39,361 nt of DNA from Candidatus Magasanikbacteria bacterium GW2011_GWA2_56_11 (GTDB lineage Bacteria > Patescibacteriota > Patescibacteriia > Magasanikbacterales > UBA922): contig LCRX01000007.1 of the NCBI GenBank assembly GCA_001004885.1, positions 1 through 39,361 of the forward strand, given 5' to 3'. Every line of letters begins with the position of its first letter. Position 1 is the first letter of the stretch. Positions 7,942 through 17,309 of this stretch are shown piece after piece. The notes below the pieces were generated by a model. The model did no database searches. It had not been told where the DNA came from and worked only from the letters and a program-made list of their open reading frames with translations. The position numbers and the translations under genes were made by a program.

Positions 7942-8639
7942 AATTAACTTACGCCGATTATATCCAGTGGGCCCAAAAAAATACTCCCCAGCGGTACTTT
8001 GACTGGCTGTACCGGAAGGTATCCCATCCCGTGAGTTTTATTTTTCTGCGCGCCGGAGTGTCGCCGACCACCATTACGGTAGCCTCCATAATCTTGGCCG
8101 TGGCGGCGGGCGCCGTACTGGGAGCCGGCTACCCGGTAGCGGGTTTTTTGGTATTCGGCGTGTCGTACCTGCTTGACTTTTGCGACGGCAACGTCGCCCG
8201 GGTGGTGACGCGCGTGCAGGGCATGTCCGAAAGAGAGAAAGAACGCGGTTTCATACTGGAGGGCTTCAATACCAATACCGCCTTGTTTTCCCTCTACCTG
8301 GGGTTGGGTTTTTATCTCAGCACCGTTCAGTCCAACGGGATTTTCCTGCTTATCGGTTTTTTGGTTTTTGGCGCCAAGCTTATTGCCCGCTACACTGTGG
8401 CCCAAGCGTACGCCCCGGCCAAGACCGGCCCCGGCGCCGCCCTTCGGTTTTCCGGGTTGGGACAGGTTAAATTTTTTCTCTCCAAGTGTTTGTTTTCGGC
8501 TAATTTTTACTACGTAGTTTACCTGGTTGTATTCAGCGGATTCCCGGCCCAGGCCGCGCCGGTCTTTGTCGGCTATGCGGTCTTTGACGCGGTCTTTGTC
8601 ACCCTGCGCCTGGGCCGCTATCTGCTCCGTTTGGGATAA
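7938..8639 (+). CDS. CDP-alcohol phosphatidyltransferase-like membrane protein
   Basis: Multiple hydrophobic helices; YLLDFCDGNVARVV first half of the CDP-AP motif; second half altered. Confidence 0.72.
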   Translation: MKLTYADYIQWAQKNTPQRYFDWLYRKVSHPVSFIFLRAGVSPTTITVASIILAVAAGAVLGAGYPVAGFLVFGVSYLLDFCDGNVARVVTRVQGMSEREKERGFILEGFNTNTALFSLYLGLGFYLSTVQSNGIFLLIGFLVFGAKLIARYTVAQAYAPAKTGPGAALRFSGLGQVKFFLSKCLFSANFYYVVYLVVFSGFPAQAAPVFVGYAVFDAVFVTLRLGRYLLRLG

Positions 8640-8643
8640 ATCT

Positions 8644-10029
8644 ATGCCTGCACGACAGACAATATTTATCACGGTTAACCGAGCAATTATTGCCCGGAAT
8701 TTGCTTTTCCAGAGCGCCTTTAAAAAAATGCAGGAGCGTTTTCGGATAGTTTGTTTTATTCCGCCCGAGGCCGAAGCGGAGTTCCGCCGCGTTTTTCCGA
8801 ATATGGAGGTGGCGATCCTGAACCAGATGATTTTACGGGGATGGAAACAGCGCCTGGACGTCTGGCTGACTGCCCTGCTGAAAGGTCTGATGTACAATCC
8901 GACGATCGAGCTGCGTTCGAAATACGGCCTGATGCGCCGCAGCCGGGTGCGGTTTAAAGGCCTCAGAAATTTTTTTCAGAAATATGTTTTTGGAAATTTC
9001 CTCTCCCGGTTCGGGGCAGTGAAGGCGTTGCTTCTTTACTGGGACCGGAAAATTTTTTCCACCGCCGAGTATGACGGCTGCATTACCGCCTATGCCCCGA
9101 GCCTCGTATTTGTTACCAACATCGCCGATTTGGCCGAGGTGATGCTGCTGCGCAATTGTAAAAATCGGGGAGTGGCGAGCGTCGGAATGGCCAAGAGCTG
9201 GGACGTGCCGTCAAAATTCGTCTTTCGCGAGACGACCGACAGATTTCTGGTCTGGAGCGAGTACATGGAGCGGGAAGTCACGACTTACCAGCAGTACCCG
9301 CCCGGCCGGATTACCGTTTGCGGCGTGCCGCAGTTCGATTATTACCGCCAGGCCGACATGCCGCGCGAGGTTTTTTGCGCCAAGTACGGGCTGGATCCGG
9401 GAAAGAAAATTATTTTTTTCGGCTCCGAAGGTCCGGTCGCCCCTGTCGATCCCTTTGTCGTTTGCCGCTTGCGCGACTCCATCGCCGCGGGCGAGCTCGC
9501 GGGGCACCAGGTTTTTATCCGTCCCCACTTCGGTTACCGCCAGGACAGCGAACGCTTTCAAGACCTCGTCGACGGCCGGGTCGTGTTCATGGATACTGAC
9601 CACGCTGCCTCGTCGTTCAAAGACGGCATGCCGCTGTCGCTCGACCATGTGATAAACCTGTCGGCCGCTATCCGGCAGGCGGCGGTTTGCATCACCAGCG
9701 CTTCGACGCTCGCCCTGGATATCGTGGCCAACGGCCAGTACCCGATTTTGTACGCCTTCGACGAACGCCCCGGGGTGCCCTTTGCCGATTCCATGCGGCG
9801 TTTGTACGGCAGCACTTGGTTTAGGGAATTTGAGCGCCAGGGGCTGCAGAGCCTGGTGTACTCCTACGCGGAACTTTTGCGTTTAATCCGTTTGCTTGAA
9901 ACCGATCCCGGTTACAGGCAACGCGAGCGCGAGGCAGTCATCAAGTATTTTTGTTACGCGCTCGACGGCGGCAGCGCGGGCCGGCTGGTAGAGGCCCTGG
10001 AGTCGGCCGCCGCCGGGCGCAACCACTAA
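8644..10029 (+). CDS. GT-B-like glycosyl/polyol-phosphate transferase (paralogue of 18986-20365)
   Basis: Shared motifs with 18986 ORF: KSWD...FR, QQ(F/Y)PPxRIxVxGxPQFDxYR, FFGSxG, RPHF. Confidence 0.6.
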   Translation: MPARQTIFITVNRAIIARNLLFQSAFKKMQERFRIVCFIPPEAEAEFRRVFPNMEVAILNQMILRGWKQRLDVWLTALLKGLMYNPTIELRSKYGLMRRSRVRFKGLRNFFQKYVFGNFLSRFGAVKALLLYWDRKIFSTAEYDGCITAYAPSLVFVTNIADLAEVMLLRNCKNRGVASVGMAKSWDVPSKFVFRETTDRFLVWSEYMEREVTTYQQYPPGRITVCGVPQFDYYRQADMPREVFCAKYGLDPGKKIIFFGSEGPVAPVDPFVVCRLRDSIAAGELAGHQVFIRPHFGYRQDSERFQDLVDGRVVFMDTDHAASSFKDGMPLSLDHVINLSAAIRQAAVCITSASTLALDIVANGQYPILYAFDERPGVPFADSMRRLYGSTWFREFERQGLQSLVYSYAELLRLIRLLETDPGYRQREREAVIKYFCYALDGGSAGRLVEALESAAAGRNH

Positions 10030-10046
10030 GCACAGAAAGGCCGAAT

Positions 10047-11837
10047 ATGATGCAAAAAGTCCTCACTTATTTACGGCGGGCCGTCCAGATTGCCCGGTAC
10101 GCGTACGGCAAACACCTGCTGCGTATTTTTGGCTTGAGCGCCCTCGGGGTGTTGGGCGGTTTGTTTGAAGGAGTGGGGATTGTTACCCTGATACCCATTT
10201 TTTCGCTGATTGCCGGAAACGGCGAGGCGCCGGGCGACTTCGTCTCGCAAACAATTCTGCGCGTATTTGGTTATGCGGGAATTCCGGTTTCGTTGCCGGC
10301 GTTGCTGCTGGTGGTTTCCGCCTTTTTCTTCGCCCAGTTTGTTTTTTCCTATTTGACCCATCATGTCAAGGTGACTATCGGCGCCCGGTACGAAAAAGAC
10401 ACCCGGCTGCTCCTGGCCCGGAGGATTTTCGGCGCCCGCTGGGGTTACCTCGCGCAGCAAAAGATCGGTTATCTCGAGAATGTCATCATGACCGATGTGC
10501 ATTACGCGCGCCGCCTGCTCGAACAGATCGGCAAAAGCGTATCGGATTTTTCGAGTTTGATCATGTATTTGTTTCTGGCGTTTGCCCTCTCCGCCACTAT
10601 AACTCTGGCGACGCTCGCCTTCGGCCTGGTTATTTTCGCCCTGTTCCGGCCGCTCACCCGCAAAACCAGGCAAGCCGCCCAGGAAATAACCAAGTTTAAC
10701 AAGGGCGTGGCGCATTTTATCAACGAAAGCGTGCTTGGTCTGAAGGTAATCAAAGCGAACTCGATCAGCGAGCCGGTTATCTCGCGCGGCGAGTACTTTT
10801 TTTCCCGGTTTCGCGATCTGTCCATCCGGATTTCGACCTTGAAATTTTTTGCCGTCAATACCTTGCAGCCGGTAAGCGTGGTATACATTTTTTTGATTTT
10901 TGTCCTTTCGTACCGCCAGCCCAATTTTAATTTGGGGGAATTCGCGGCCATCATTTTCTTAATTCAGAGAATATTCCAGCACATCAGCCCGCTGCAGGCG
11001 AGCATTCAGAGCATCAACGAGTGCCTGCCCTATCTGCACCACGTGGTGCAGACCCTGAGACAGGCGGACAGCGAACGGGAGGAGAGGGTGCCGGGAGAGG
11101 ACTGCCGGTTTGAGGCCGAGATCGCCTGGGAAGATGTCGGATTTTCTTATCCGGAGCGGCCGCCGGTTTTGGAACACTTTTTTTTGCGGATCAATAAAGG
11201 CCAGATGGTCGGGTTGGTCGGCTCGTCGGGTTCGGGCAAGACGACGGTTATTGACTTGCTGCTGCGGCTTTATAAGCCGGACAGCGGGCGCATCGCGGTC
11301 GACGGCCGGCCTCTCGATGGGTGCTCTCTCGACAGCTGGCGCTCAAAGATCGGTTATATTCCCCAGGATATGTTCATGCTCGATGACACAATCGAGAATA
11401 ATATCCGGTTTTTTAACCGCGACATCCCCTTTGCCGAGGTTGTCGAAGCCGCCAAGCTGGCGCACATTTATGAAGACATCATGAGCCTGCCGCAGCAGTT
11501 CGCGACGCGGGTCGGCGACCGGGGCCTGGCTTTGTCGGTGGGGCAGCGGCAGCGCGTCGTTATCGCCCGCACCCTGGCGCAAAAACCGGATATTTTGGTA
11601 CTCGATGAAGCCACGAGCGCGCTCGATAACATGTCGGAGGCAATGGTCCACAAAGTGGTGTCCGGTCTCAAGGGTAAAATTACCATTCTTATGGTGGCCC
11701 ATAGATTGACTACGGTACTTGATTGCGATATGATAGCGCTCATGCATAAAGGAAAAATTATGGAATTGGGGCCGCCGCGTGAGCTGTTGGCCGACGAGCA
11801 GTCGCATTTTTACAAACTGTATCATGCCAAAAAATAG
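10047..11837 (+). CDS. ABC exporter, fused permease/ATPase (MsbA/PglK-like)
   Basis: N-terminal TM domain; Walker A GSSGSGKTTV, signature LSVGQRQR, Walker B ILVLDEATSALD, VAHRLTT H-loop. Confidence 0.92.
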   Translation: MMQKVLTYLRRAVQIARYAYGKHLLRIFGLSALGVLGGLFEGVGIVTLIPIFSLIAGNGEAPGDFVSQTILRVFGYAGIPVSLPALLLVVSAFFFAQFVFSYLTHHVKVTIGARYEKDTRLLLARRIFGARWGYLAQQKIGYLENVIMTDVHYARRLLEQIGKSVSDFSSLIMYLFLAFALSATITLATLAFGLVIFALFRPLTRKTRQAAQEITKFNKGVAHFINESVLGLKVIKANSISEPVISRGEYFFSRFRDLSIRISTLKFFAVNTLQPVSVVYIFLIFVLSYRQPNFNLGEFAAIIFLIQRIFQHISPLQASIQSINECLPYLHHVVQTLRQADSEREERVPGEDCRFEAEIAWEDVGFSYPERPPVLEHFFLRINKGQMVGLVGSSGSGKTTVIDLLLRLYKPDSGRIAVDGRPLDGCSLDSWRSKIGYIPQDMFMLDDTIENNIRFFNRDIPFAEVVEAAKLAHIYEDIMSLPQQFATRVGDRGLALSVGQRQRVVIARTLAQKPDILVLDEATSALDNMSEAMVHKVVSGLKGKITILMVAHRLTTVLDCDMIALMHKGKIMELGPPRELLADEQSHFYKLYHAKK

Positions 11838-11845
11838 CCTTTGAT

Positions 11846-13375
11846 ATGCGCGTCTTTCTCATCAATTATTCCCGGCCCATGGAGATCGACATCGCCCGGC
11901 GGCTGCGCGCCGGCGGGGTGGAGATTGCGTATTGGCTGGGGGCCAAGGAATACTACCAAAAACTCGTGGCGGCCGGGGAATTTTCCGGTACCGTGTTCCA
12001 CAGCACCTACGACGCCATCAACGGCGCGCCGGCGCCGGGAATAGATCCCGCGCAGTTTCCGCCGGCCGACAAACAGCTTATTGAAGAGCTGGGTCCGTAC
12101 GAATCGGCGGTTCTTGACATGATGGAGGGTTTCGACCACTTCCATATGCCGCTCTTGAAAAAGCAGCACTTGTACTATACCTATCTCAGATACTGGCAGG
12201 GAGTGCTCAAGACTTTTAAACCGGACGCGGTGCTGTTCGCCGATATTCCCCACACTCCGTACAATTTTGTCATCTACCACCTGGCCCGCAAAAATAACAT
12301 CAAAACCGTGCTCTACAAGCATACCAAAGGCATTGTCGGCCGGCTTCTGTTTTTTGAGGATTTTACCGACTACCGCGAGCTGCAGGCGGCGTACGCGTCG
12401 CTTCTGAAACAGGGTTTCCGGCTGGACAATCTTTCCGCGGAATTACGCACCTACTACGCCAAGCACCGCGACCCGCAGGCGGACAATACCCTCTACTACC
12501 GCAAAACGAAATACCTGGTGGACAAAGCCAAACAGAGCGACATCCTGCCGCGCTGGAGCACGATTGTCCGGCATCTGCGGCAGCTGACTCTTTGGTCGAC
12601 AACCTACAAGTATTTGCGGATGATGTTTATCAAAGTAAGGCTCATCCGGTTTGAGCGCCAGTTTACTTTCGTCTGGCAGGAGAGGATTCTCCAGTACCGG
12701 CGCAACCGGATAAAGAAAAGATTCCACGCGGAGTTCAAAGGATTGGTGGAAGACAATCCTGATCTGGCGCAAAAATTCGTGTACGTGCCGCTGCATTTCC
12801 AGCCGGAGTGCGCGACCAATCCCCAGGGAAACATATTCAAGGACCAGATTTTGATGCTCGAGACGCTCTCTTACGCCCTGCCTCCGGGGTGGGTAATCTA
12901 CGCCAAAGAAAATGAAATCCAATGGTCCTGGCCGCGCGGTTATCTCGGTCGCTATCCGGGATATTACCAAACGGTGGCGGCTAACAAAAATATTCGTTTG
13001 ATCTCGCCTCGGATTTCCACCTTTACCCTTATGGAAAAAGCGCAGGCCGTCGCCACGGTTACGGGGACTGCCGGGTGGGAGGCGGTGATGCGCGGTACCC
13101 CGGCGCTTTTGTTCGGGCACACCTGGTACAACGGCGCCGAAGGGGTTTTCACCGTTTCCGGCGTGGCTGACTGCCGCTCCGTATTTGAAAAAATCGCCCG
13201 CGGCTATGCCATTGACCAGGGCAAAGTAGTTACTTTTTTGGGAGCGTTGCAACAAGTCGCGGTTGCCGGCTATCCGAGCAAACGGTACAAAGGGGACTCG
13301 GCGATTACCGAGTCGGAGAGCGCCCGCAACATCAGCGAAAAAATACTCCATATTTTGGGCCCACACGTCTCCTGA
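11846..13375 (+). CDS. Putative capsule polysaccharide biosynthesis/GT-B-type protein
   Basis: C-terminal TGTAGWEAVMRGTPALLFGHTWYNGAEGV resembles KpsC/KpsS-type signature; locus context. Confidence 0.5.
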   Translation: MRVFLINYSRPMEIDIARRLRAGGVEIAYWLGAKEYYQKLVAAGEFSGTVFHSTYDAINGAPAPGIDPAQFPPADKQLIEELGPYESAVLDMMEGFDHFHMPLLKKQHLYYTYLRYWQGVLKTFKPDAVLFADIPHTPYNFVIYHLARKNNIKTVLYKHTKGIVGRLLFFEDFTDYRELQAAYASLLKQGFRLDNLSAELRTYYAKHRDPQADNTLYYRKTKYLVDKAKQSDILPRWSTIVRHLRQLTLWSTTYKYLRMMFIKVRLIRFERQFTFVWQERILQYRRNRIKKRFHAEFKGLVEDNPDLAQKFVYVPLHFQPECATNPQGNIFKDQILMLETLSYALPPGWVIYAKENEIQWSWPRGYLGRYPGYYQTVAANKNIRLISPRISTFTLMEKAQAVATVTGTAGWEAVMRGTPALLFGHTWYNGAEGVFTVSGVADCRSVFEKIARGYAIDQGKVVTFLGALQQVAVAGYPSKRYKGDSAITESESARNISEKILHILGPHVS

Positions 13376-13392
13376 CGTGCCCCTCTTTTTGT

Positions 13393-13998
13393 ATGACTAA
13401 AAAAACGGCGGCGGAAGTTTACCATTTGTTCAGGGAACAGGCGGGCTCGCACGCGATTGCCGGCGAAGTAACGCTCGGCATGATCATAGCCAGTTGCGCC
13501 AATCGTCCCGTTCAAAATATTTTGGAGCTGGGGGCCGGTATCGGTACGCTCAGTTACGCGCTTTTGGAGCACACGGACGCGCACCTTGACCTTTATGAAG
13601 TGAATGATTTTTGCATCGAGGCTATCGGCAAAAACCTGCAGCCCTTCGCCGGCCGCTATACGCTCCTCACGGATTATAATTATTTGCCGCCGGCGCGAAA
13701 TTACGATCTGGTGGTGATTGACGGCGGCAAGGGAAAAAAAGAGGGCGGCTTCCCGCGCCTGGTGGCGGCCTACCTCATGTCTTTGAGCGATGTCAAGACA
13801 GTCATCGTCGAAGGGCAGAGAAAGGTGCAGAAATACTGGGCGCTCAAAGCGCTGCACGAAGAATATATCTGCAAAATAAAAGTGCAAAAAGATCCGACGG
13901 GAGGCAAAAAAATCGGCGTCCGGATTGATTGCCGGAGGAGTCGCAACCGCTGGCTTAGGGATATTTACTTCTGGTACGCGCTCGCCAGGGTCTGTTAG
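13393..13998 (+). CDS. Class I methyltransferase-like protein
   Basis: NILELGAGIGTLSYALLEH, YDLVVIDGG. Confidence 0.65.
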   Translation: MTKKTAAEVYHLFREQAGSHAIAGEVTLGMIIASCANRPVQNILELGAGIGTLSYALLEHTDAHLDLYEVNDFCIEAIGKNLQPFAGRYTLLTDYNYLPPARNYDLVVIDGGKGKKEGGFPRLVAAYLMSLSDVKTVIVEGQRKVQKYWALKALHEEYICKIKVQKDPTGGKKIGVRIDCRRSRNRWLRDIYFWYALARVC

Positions 13999-14017
13999 CC
14001 CTTTTTGATTATTATTT

Positions 14018-15253
14018 ATGGTTACCGTTTACACCACTGGAGTTTTCGACCTGCTGCACTCGGGGCATGTTGACACCTTGCGCCGGGCCCGGGCCATGGG
14101 CGATAAGCTGGTGGTCGGCATTCAGTCCGATGAGTCGGTGGCCAGACAGAAAGGAAAACGTCCGGTCATGTCCGCGGCCGAGCGGATGGACTTGTTGGGC
14201 TCGTTGCCGTTTGTGGACCGCTGCCTGAGCTACGACGACATTGACCAGCGGCCTTTGCTGCGGTCGCTCCAGCCGGGGGTGATGGTGCAGACCGAGGAAT
14301 GGATTCAGCAGACCGACCGCTCGAAAATCATTGATTTTCTCAAAGAGAACAATATCCGCCTGGTTTTGTTGCCGATAAACAAGACGATCTCCTCGTCCGA
14401 GATCAAAAGGCGGGTGCTCGAAAACGAGACTTTTGCCCGCCACGATATCAGCCTGCTGCGCGACAGCCTGGCGGTATTGCCTCTGAATTCGCTGCTCCAG
14501 TACGAAAAATCCGACCCGTCCAAAGTGGCGGATCTGTGCGCGCGCATGACCCGGTCGGGTACTTTTTTCAACCCGATTTCGGTCGGAGTGAGGGGCGAAA
14601 GCCGGGTGGTGATAGACGGGGCCAACCGGTTCGCGGCGCTCTCTAGCCTCGGCGCCACCCGGGCCTTTGTCCACCTTATACCTTACGACGACCAGGCCAG
14701 CGTCAACCTCAAAAACAACGCGCATTTTTTGCCGGTCGAGCCGGAGCGCTTTCAAGAGCTGGCCGCGGCCGCGGGTTTGCGGCTGGCGCCGATCGGCGAG
14801 GCCGAAGCCTTGTCCCAGCTGGCCGCCCGGAAAATTCCGGCCTTGTGCATCATGAATCAGCGGTGTTGGACAGTGGCCGCTCCGGAATCGGAGGACCATG
14901 TCGGCGTCCTCAACCGGTTGGTGGGCAGCTATATCGGCCAAATAAAGATTTATCGTTTGAGCGAGTTTAGCCGCGACGATTCGGCGCAGCCGGTAAAAAT
15001 AGTTTTTCGATCCTTTACCATCGACGAGGTGGAAGCCCTGGCGCGCCGGCGGCAGACGCTCGAGAGCGGTATTACCTGGCATTCGGTCCTCTCGTCCATG
15101 ATCCGTTTTTACATGCCGCTCGCCGTGCTTACCGAGGCTTATACCGATAAGCAGGCCGAGGAGTGGCTGGCCGCGGAGATGGCGCGGAAAATCGAGCAAA
15201 ATCGCATCAGATTTTATCCCTCGAACGTCTATATTTTTGACGAGTGGGAGTAA
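14018..15253 (+). CDS. Fusion: glycerol-3-phosphate-type cytidylyltransferase + ParB/sulfiredoxin-like (SerK/SbnI-type kinase-like) domain
   Basis: N-term GVFDLLHSGHVDTL (HxGH), KTISSSEIKRRV; C-term LPLNSLLQYEKSDPSKVADLCARM...VVIDGANRFAALSSLGA ParB/Srx-like with DGxxR motif. Confidence 0.75.
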   Translation: MVTVYTTGVFDLLHSGHVDTLRRARAMGDKLVVGIQSDESVARQKGKRPVMSAAERMDLLGSLPFVDRCLSYDDIDQRPLLRSLQPGVMVQTEEWIQQTDRSKIIDFLKENNIRLVLLPINKTISSSEIKRRVLENETFARHDISLLRDSLAVLPLNSLLQYEKSDPSKVADLCARMTRSGTFFNPISVGVRGESRVVIDGANRFAALSSLGATRAFVHLIPYDDQASVNLKNNAHFLPVEPERFQELAAAAGLRLAPIGEAEALSQLAARKIPALCIMNQRCWTVAAPESEDHVGVLNRLVGSYIGQIKIYRLSEFSRDDSAQPVKIVFRSFTIDEVEALARRRQTLESGITWHSVLSSMIRFYMPLAVLTEAYTDKQAEEWLAAEMARKIEQNRIRFYPSNVYIFDEWE

Positions 15254-15257
15254 GGAA

Positions 15258-16112
15258 ATGAACAGCCAATACCGTATGCAGAATTTTTTTCTGAACAAAT
15301 GGTCGGCCATAAGAAATTCGTCCGCCGGCCTCCCGGAGGACGAAAAGAGCCTGTATGTACCCCCGGGGGCCAAACCGCTTACGCAGCGGCAGCTTAATTT
15401 GTATTATTATTTTATTTTTATTAAGGAAATAGCGCGGAAGCACCAGGTTAAAAAAAGTCTGGAAATCGGCTGCGGCCGGGGAACGATGTCGCTGTTCTTG
15501 GCCACGTACCTCGGGACGCAGACGACACTTCTCGACCAGGAGCCCGACGCTATCGCCCTGGCCAGGCAGGAATTTGTCCGCCACGGCGCGGCAGCCGAGT
15601 ATCATGTGGCCGACGCGCTTGATACCGGCCTCCCGGCGGAGTCGTTTGACGCGGTCGTATCTATCGGCCTGGCCGAGCATATAGATAACGTGGAGAAGCT
15701 GTTGGCCGAAGAATACCGGCTTTTGAAACCGGGCGGGGTGATGATCTCGCTGAATATTCCGCGTAAATTTTCCGTTCAGTACCTCAACCGCGGCTACCGT
15801 TTCCTCAAGAAAGCGCTCGGCAAATACACCGACAAGGTCAACCGCGACTATTACCGCAACGCGCTTCAGGCGGCGGACTACGCCCGGATCGCCCGGCAGG
15901 TCGGCTTCGAGCGCGTCGAGATAACCCCTACGGCGCCTTATCCTATTTATACGCCCATGAGCCCCAAGAACGACCGCCGGATTGCGGCTCTGCGACGCGG
16001 CTTGTTAGCCGTCCGGAAACGGTTTTACTGTTTTCCGTACCGCGCCACCCGTCTGTTTGGCCAGGCCCATTTCTGCGTCGGAGTCAAAGGCCCAGGGCCA
16101 GAGCTACGTTGA
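15258..16112 (+). CDS. Class I SAM-dependent methyltransferase
   Basis: SLEIGCGRGTMSLFLATYL, FDAVVSIGLAEHIDNVEKLLAEEYRLLKPGG. Confidence 0.85.
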   Translation: MNSQYRMQNFFLNKWSAIRNSSAGLPEDEKSLYVPPGAKPLTQRQLNLYYYFIFIKEIARKHQVKKSLEIGCGRGTMSLFLATYLGTQTTLLDQEPDAIALARQEFVRHGAAAEYHVADALDTGLPAESFDAVVSIGLAEHIDNVEKLLAEEYRLLKPGGVMISLNIPRKFSVQYLNRGYRFLKKALGKYTDKVNRDYYRNALQAADYARIARQVGFERVEITPTAPYPIYTPMSPKNDRRIAALRRGLLAVRKRFYCFPYRATRLFGQAHFCVGVKGPGPELR

Positions 16113-16127
16113 TTGTGAATAACCCCT

Positions 16128-17300
16128 ATGCTTAAGCAACCAAGAAAAATTTGTTTCGTTATTACCTCCAATATTCATTACGGCCGGAGCAAAACCCTGC
16201 TCCAGGAGCTCCGGCGGCGTCCCGGCGTGGAGCTGCAAATTATTGTCGGCGCTTCGGCGATTTTGCCGACCTATGGCGACGTGCTCGCGGCCATGGCGGC
16301 CGATGGTTTTAAGCCCAATGCCAAAATCACCATGACCTTCGAGGGCGGAAGCCCGGTGGCCATGGCCAAAACTACCGGGGTGGGAATAACCGAGTTTGCC
16401 ACCGCCTTTGAAAATCTGGAGCCGGACGTGGTCGTGGTCCGCGCCGACCGGTACGAAGTCCTGTCGGCGGCCGTCGCCTCTGCCTATCTTAATATCCCGG
16501 TGGCCCATATCGAGGGAGGGGACGTGAGCGGGACGATAGACGAGAGCGTGCGGCACGCGATTACCAAGCTGGCGCACATCCATTTTGCCACCAACGAGGT
16601 GTCGCGAAACCGGATTTTGCGCATGGGCGAGAGACCGGAGTACGTTTTCGACGTGGGCAGCCCGGAGCTCGAATACGTGGCCGAACACACCTATGACATT
16701 GCGCCGGACTTTATTACCACGATCGGGGTAGGCGAGGCTATAGACATCACCAAACGGTTTATTATCGTCATGCAGCACCCGGTTACCAGCGAGGTCGGCT
16801 CCAATCGGGAGCACGTCGAGGAAACCCTGGACGCCGTGCATTCGCTGCGCGTGCCGGCCATCTGGTTTTGGCCCAATGTTGACGCCGGCACCGACGAAGT
16901 GTCCAAGGGTATTCGGGTCTTTCGCGAGCGGCACAATCCCGAAAATATCCGTTTTATCAAGTATCTCTCCGCCGACGAGTTCGTCGCCCTTTTAAAGAGG
17001 GCCGCCTGCTTGGTAGGCAATTCTTCCGCCGGCATCAAAGAATGTTCGTTTTTGGGGACGCCGGTCGTGAATATCGGCACGAGGCAGCAGGGCCGGATAC
17101 GCGCCGGCAACGTGGTTGACGCCGGTTACGATGCGGCCGCCATCCGCCAGGCAGTGCAACAGCAGTTGGCTCACGGCCCCTATGCCAGCAGCACGATTTA
17201 CTACAAACCCGGAGCCTGCAGACGGATCGCCGATATCCTGGAATCGATTGATCTGTACACCCAAAAACGATTTTTTGACGGCGACCAGCCGGCCCAATAA
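16128..17300 (+). CDS. neuC: UDP-GlcNAc 2-epimerase (hydrolysing), NeuC-like
   Basis: VAHIEGGDVSGTIDESVRHAITKLAHIHFATNE, RMGERPEYVFDVGSPELE, GNSSAGIKE. Confidence 0.85.
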   Translation: MLKQPRKICFVITSNIHYGRSKTLLQELRRRPGVELQIIVGASAILPTYGDVLAAMAADGFKPNAKITMTFEGGSPVAMAKTTGVGITEFATAFENLEPDVVVVRADRYEVLSAAVASAYLNIPVAHIEGGDVSGTIDESVRHAITKLAHIHFATNEVSRNRILRMGERPEYVFDVGSPELEYVAEHTYDIAPDFITTIGVGEAIDITKRFIIVMQHPVTSEVGSNREHVEETLDAVHSLRVPAIWFWPNVDAGTDEVSKGIRVFRERHNPENIRFIKYLSADEFVALLKRAACLVGNSSAGIKECSFLGTPVVNIGTRQQGRIRAGNVVDAGYDAAAIRQAVQQQLAHGPYASSTIYYKPGACRRIADILESIDLYTQKRFFDGDQPAQ

Positions 17301-17309
17301 GCGATCGCT

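Noticed and set aside
14150-15253. ParB-like domain read as chromosome partitioning or a nuclease
   Set aside because: Fused to a cytidylyltransferase within a glycan locus, no obvious HTH of partition ParB; SerK/SbnI-type kinase-like is more consistent, though unproven.
14012-15373. 453-aa minus-strand ORF, with similar long antisense ORFs (3085-4311 -, 9-776 -, 32139-33500 +, 26041-26958 +)
   Set aside because: Antisense to strongly supported conserved genes; R/G/H/Q-rich shadow ORFs typical of GC-rich coding DNA, no family motifs.
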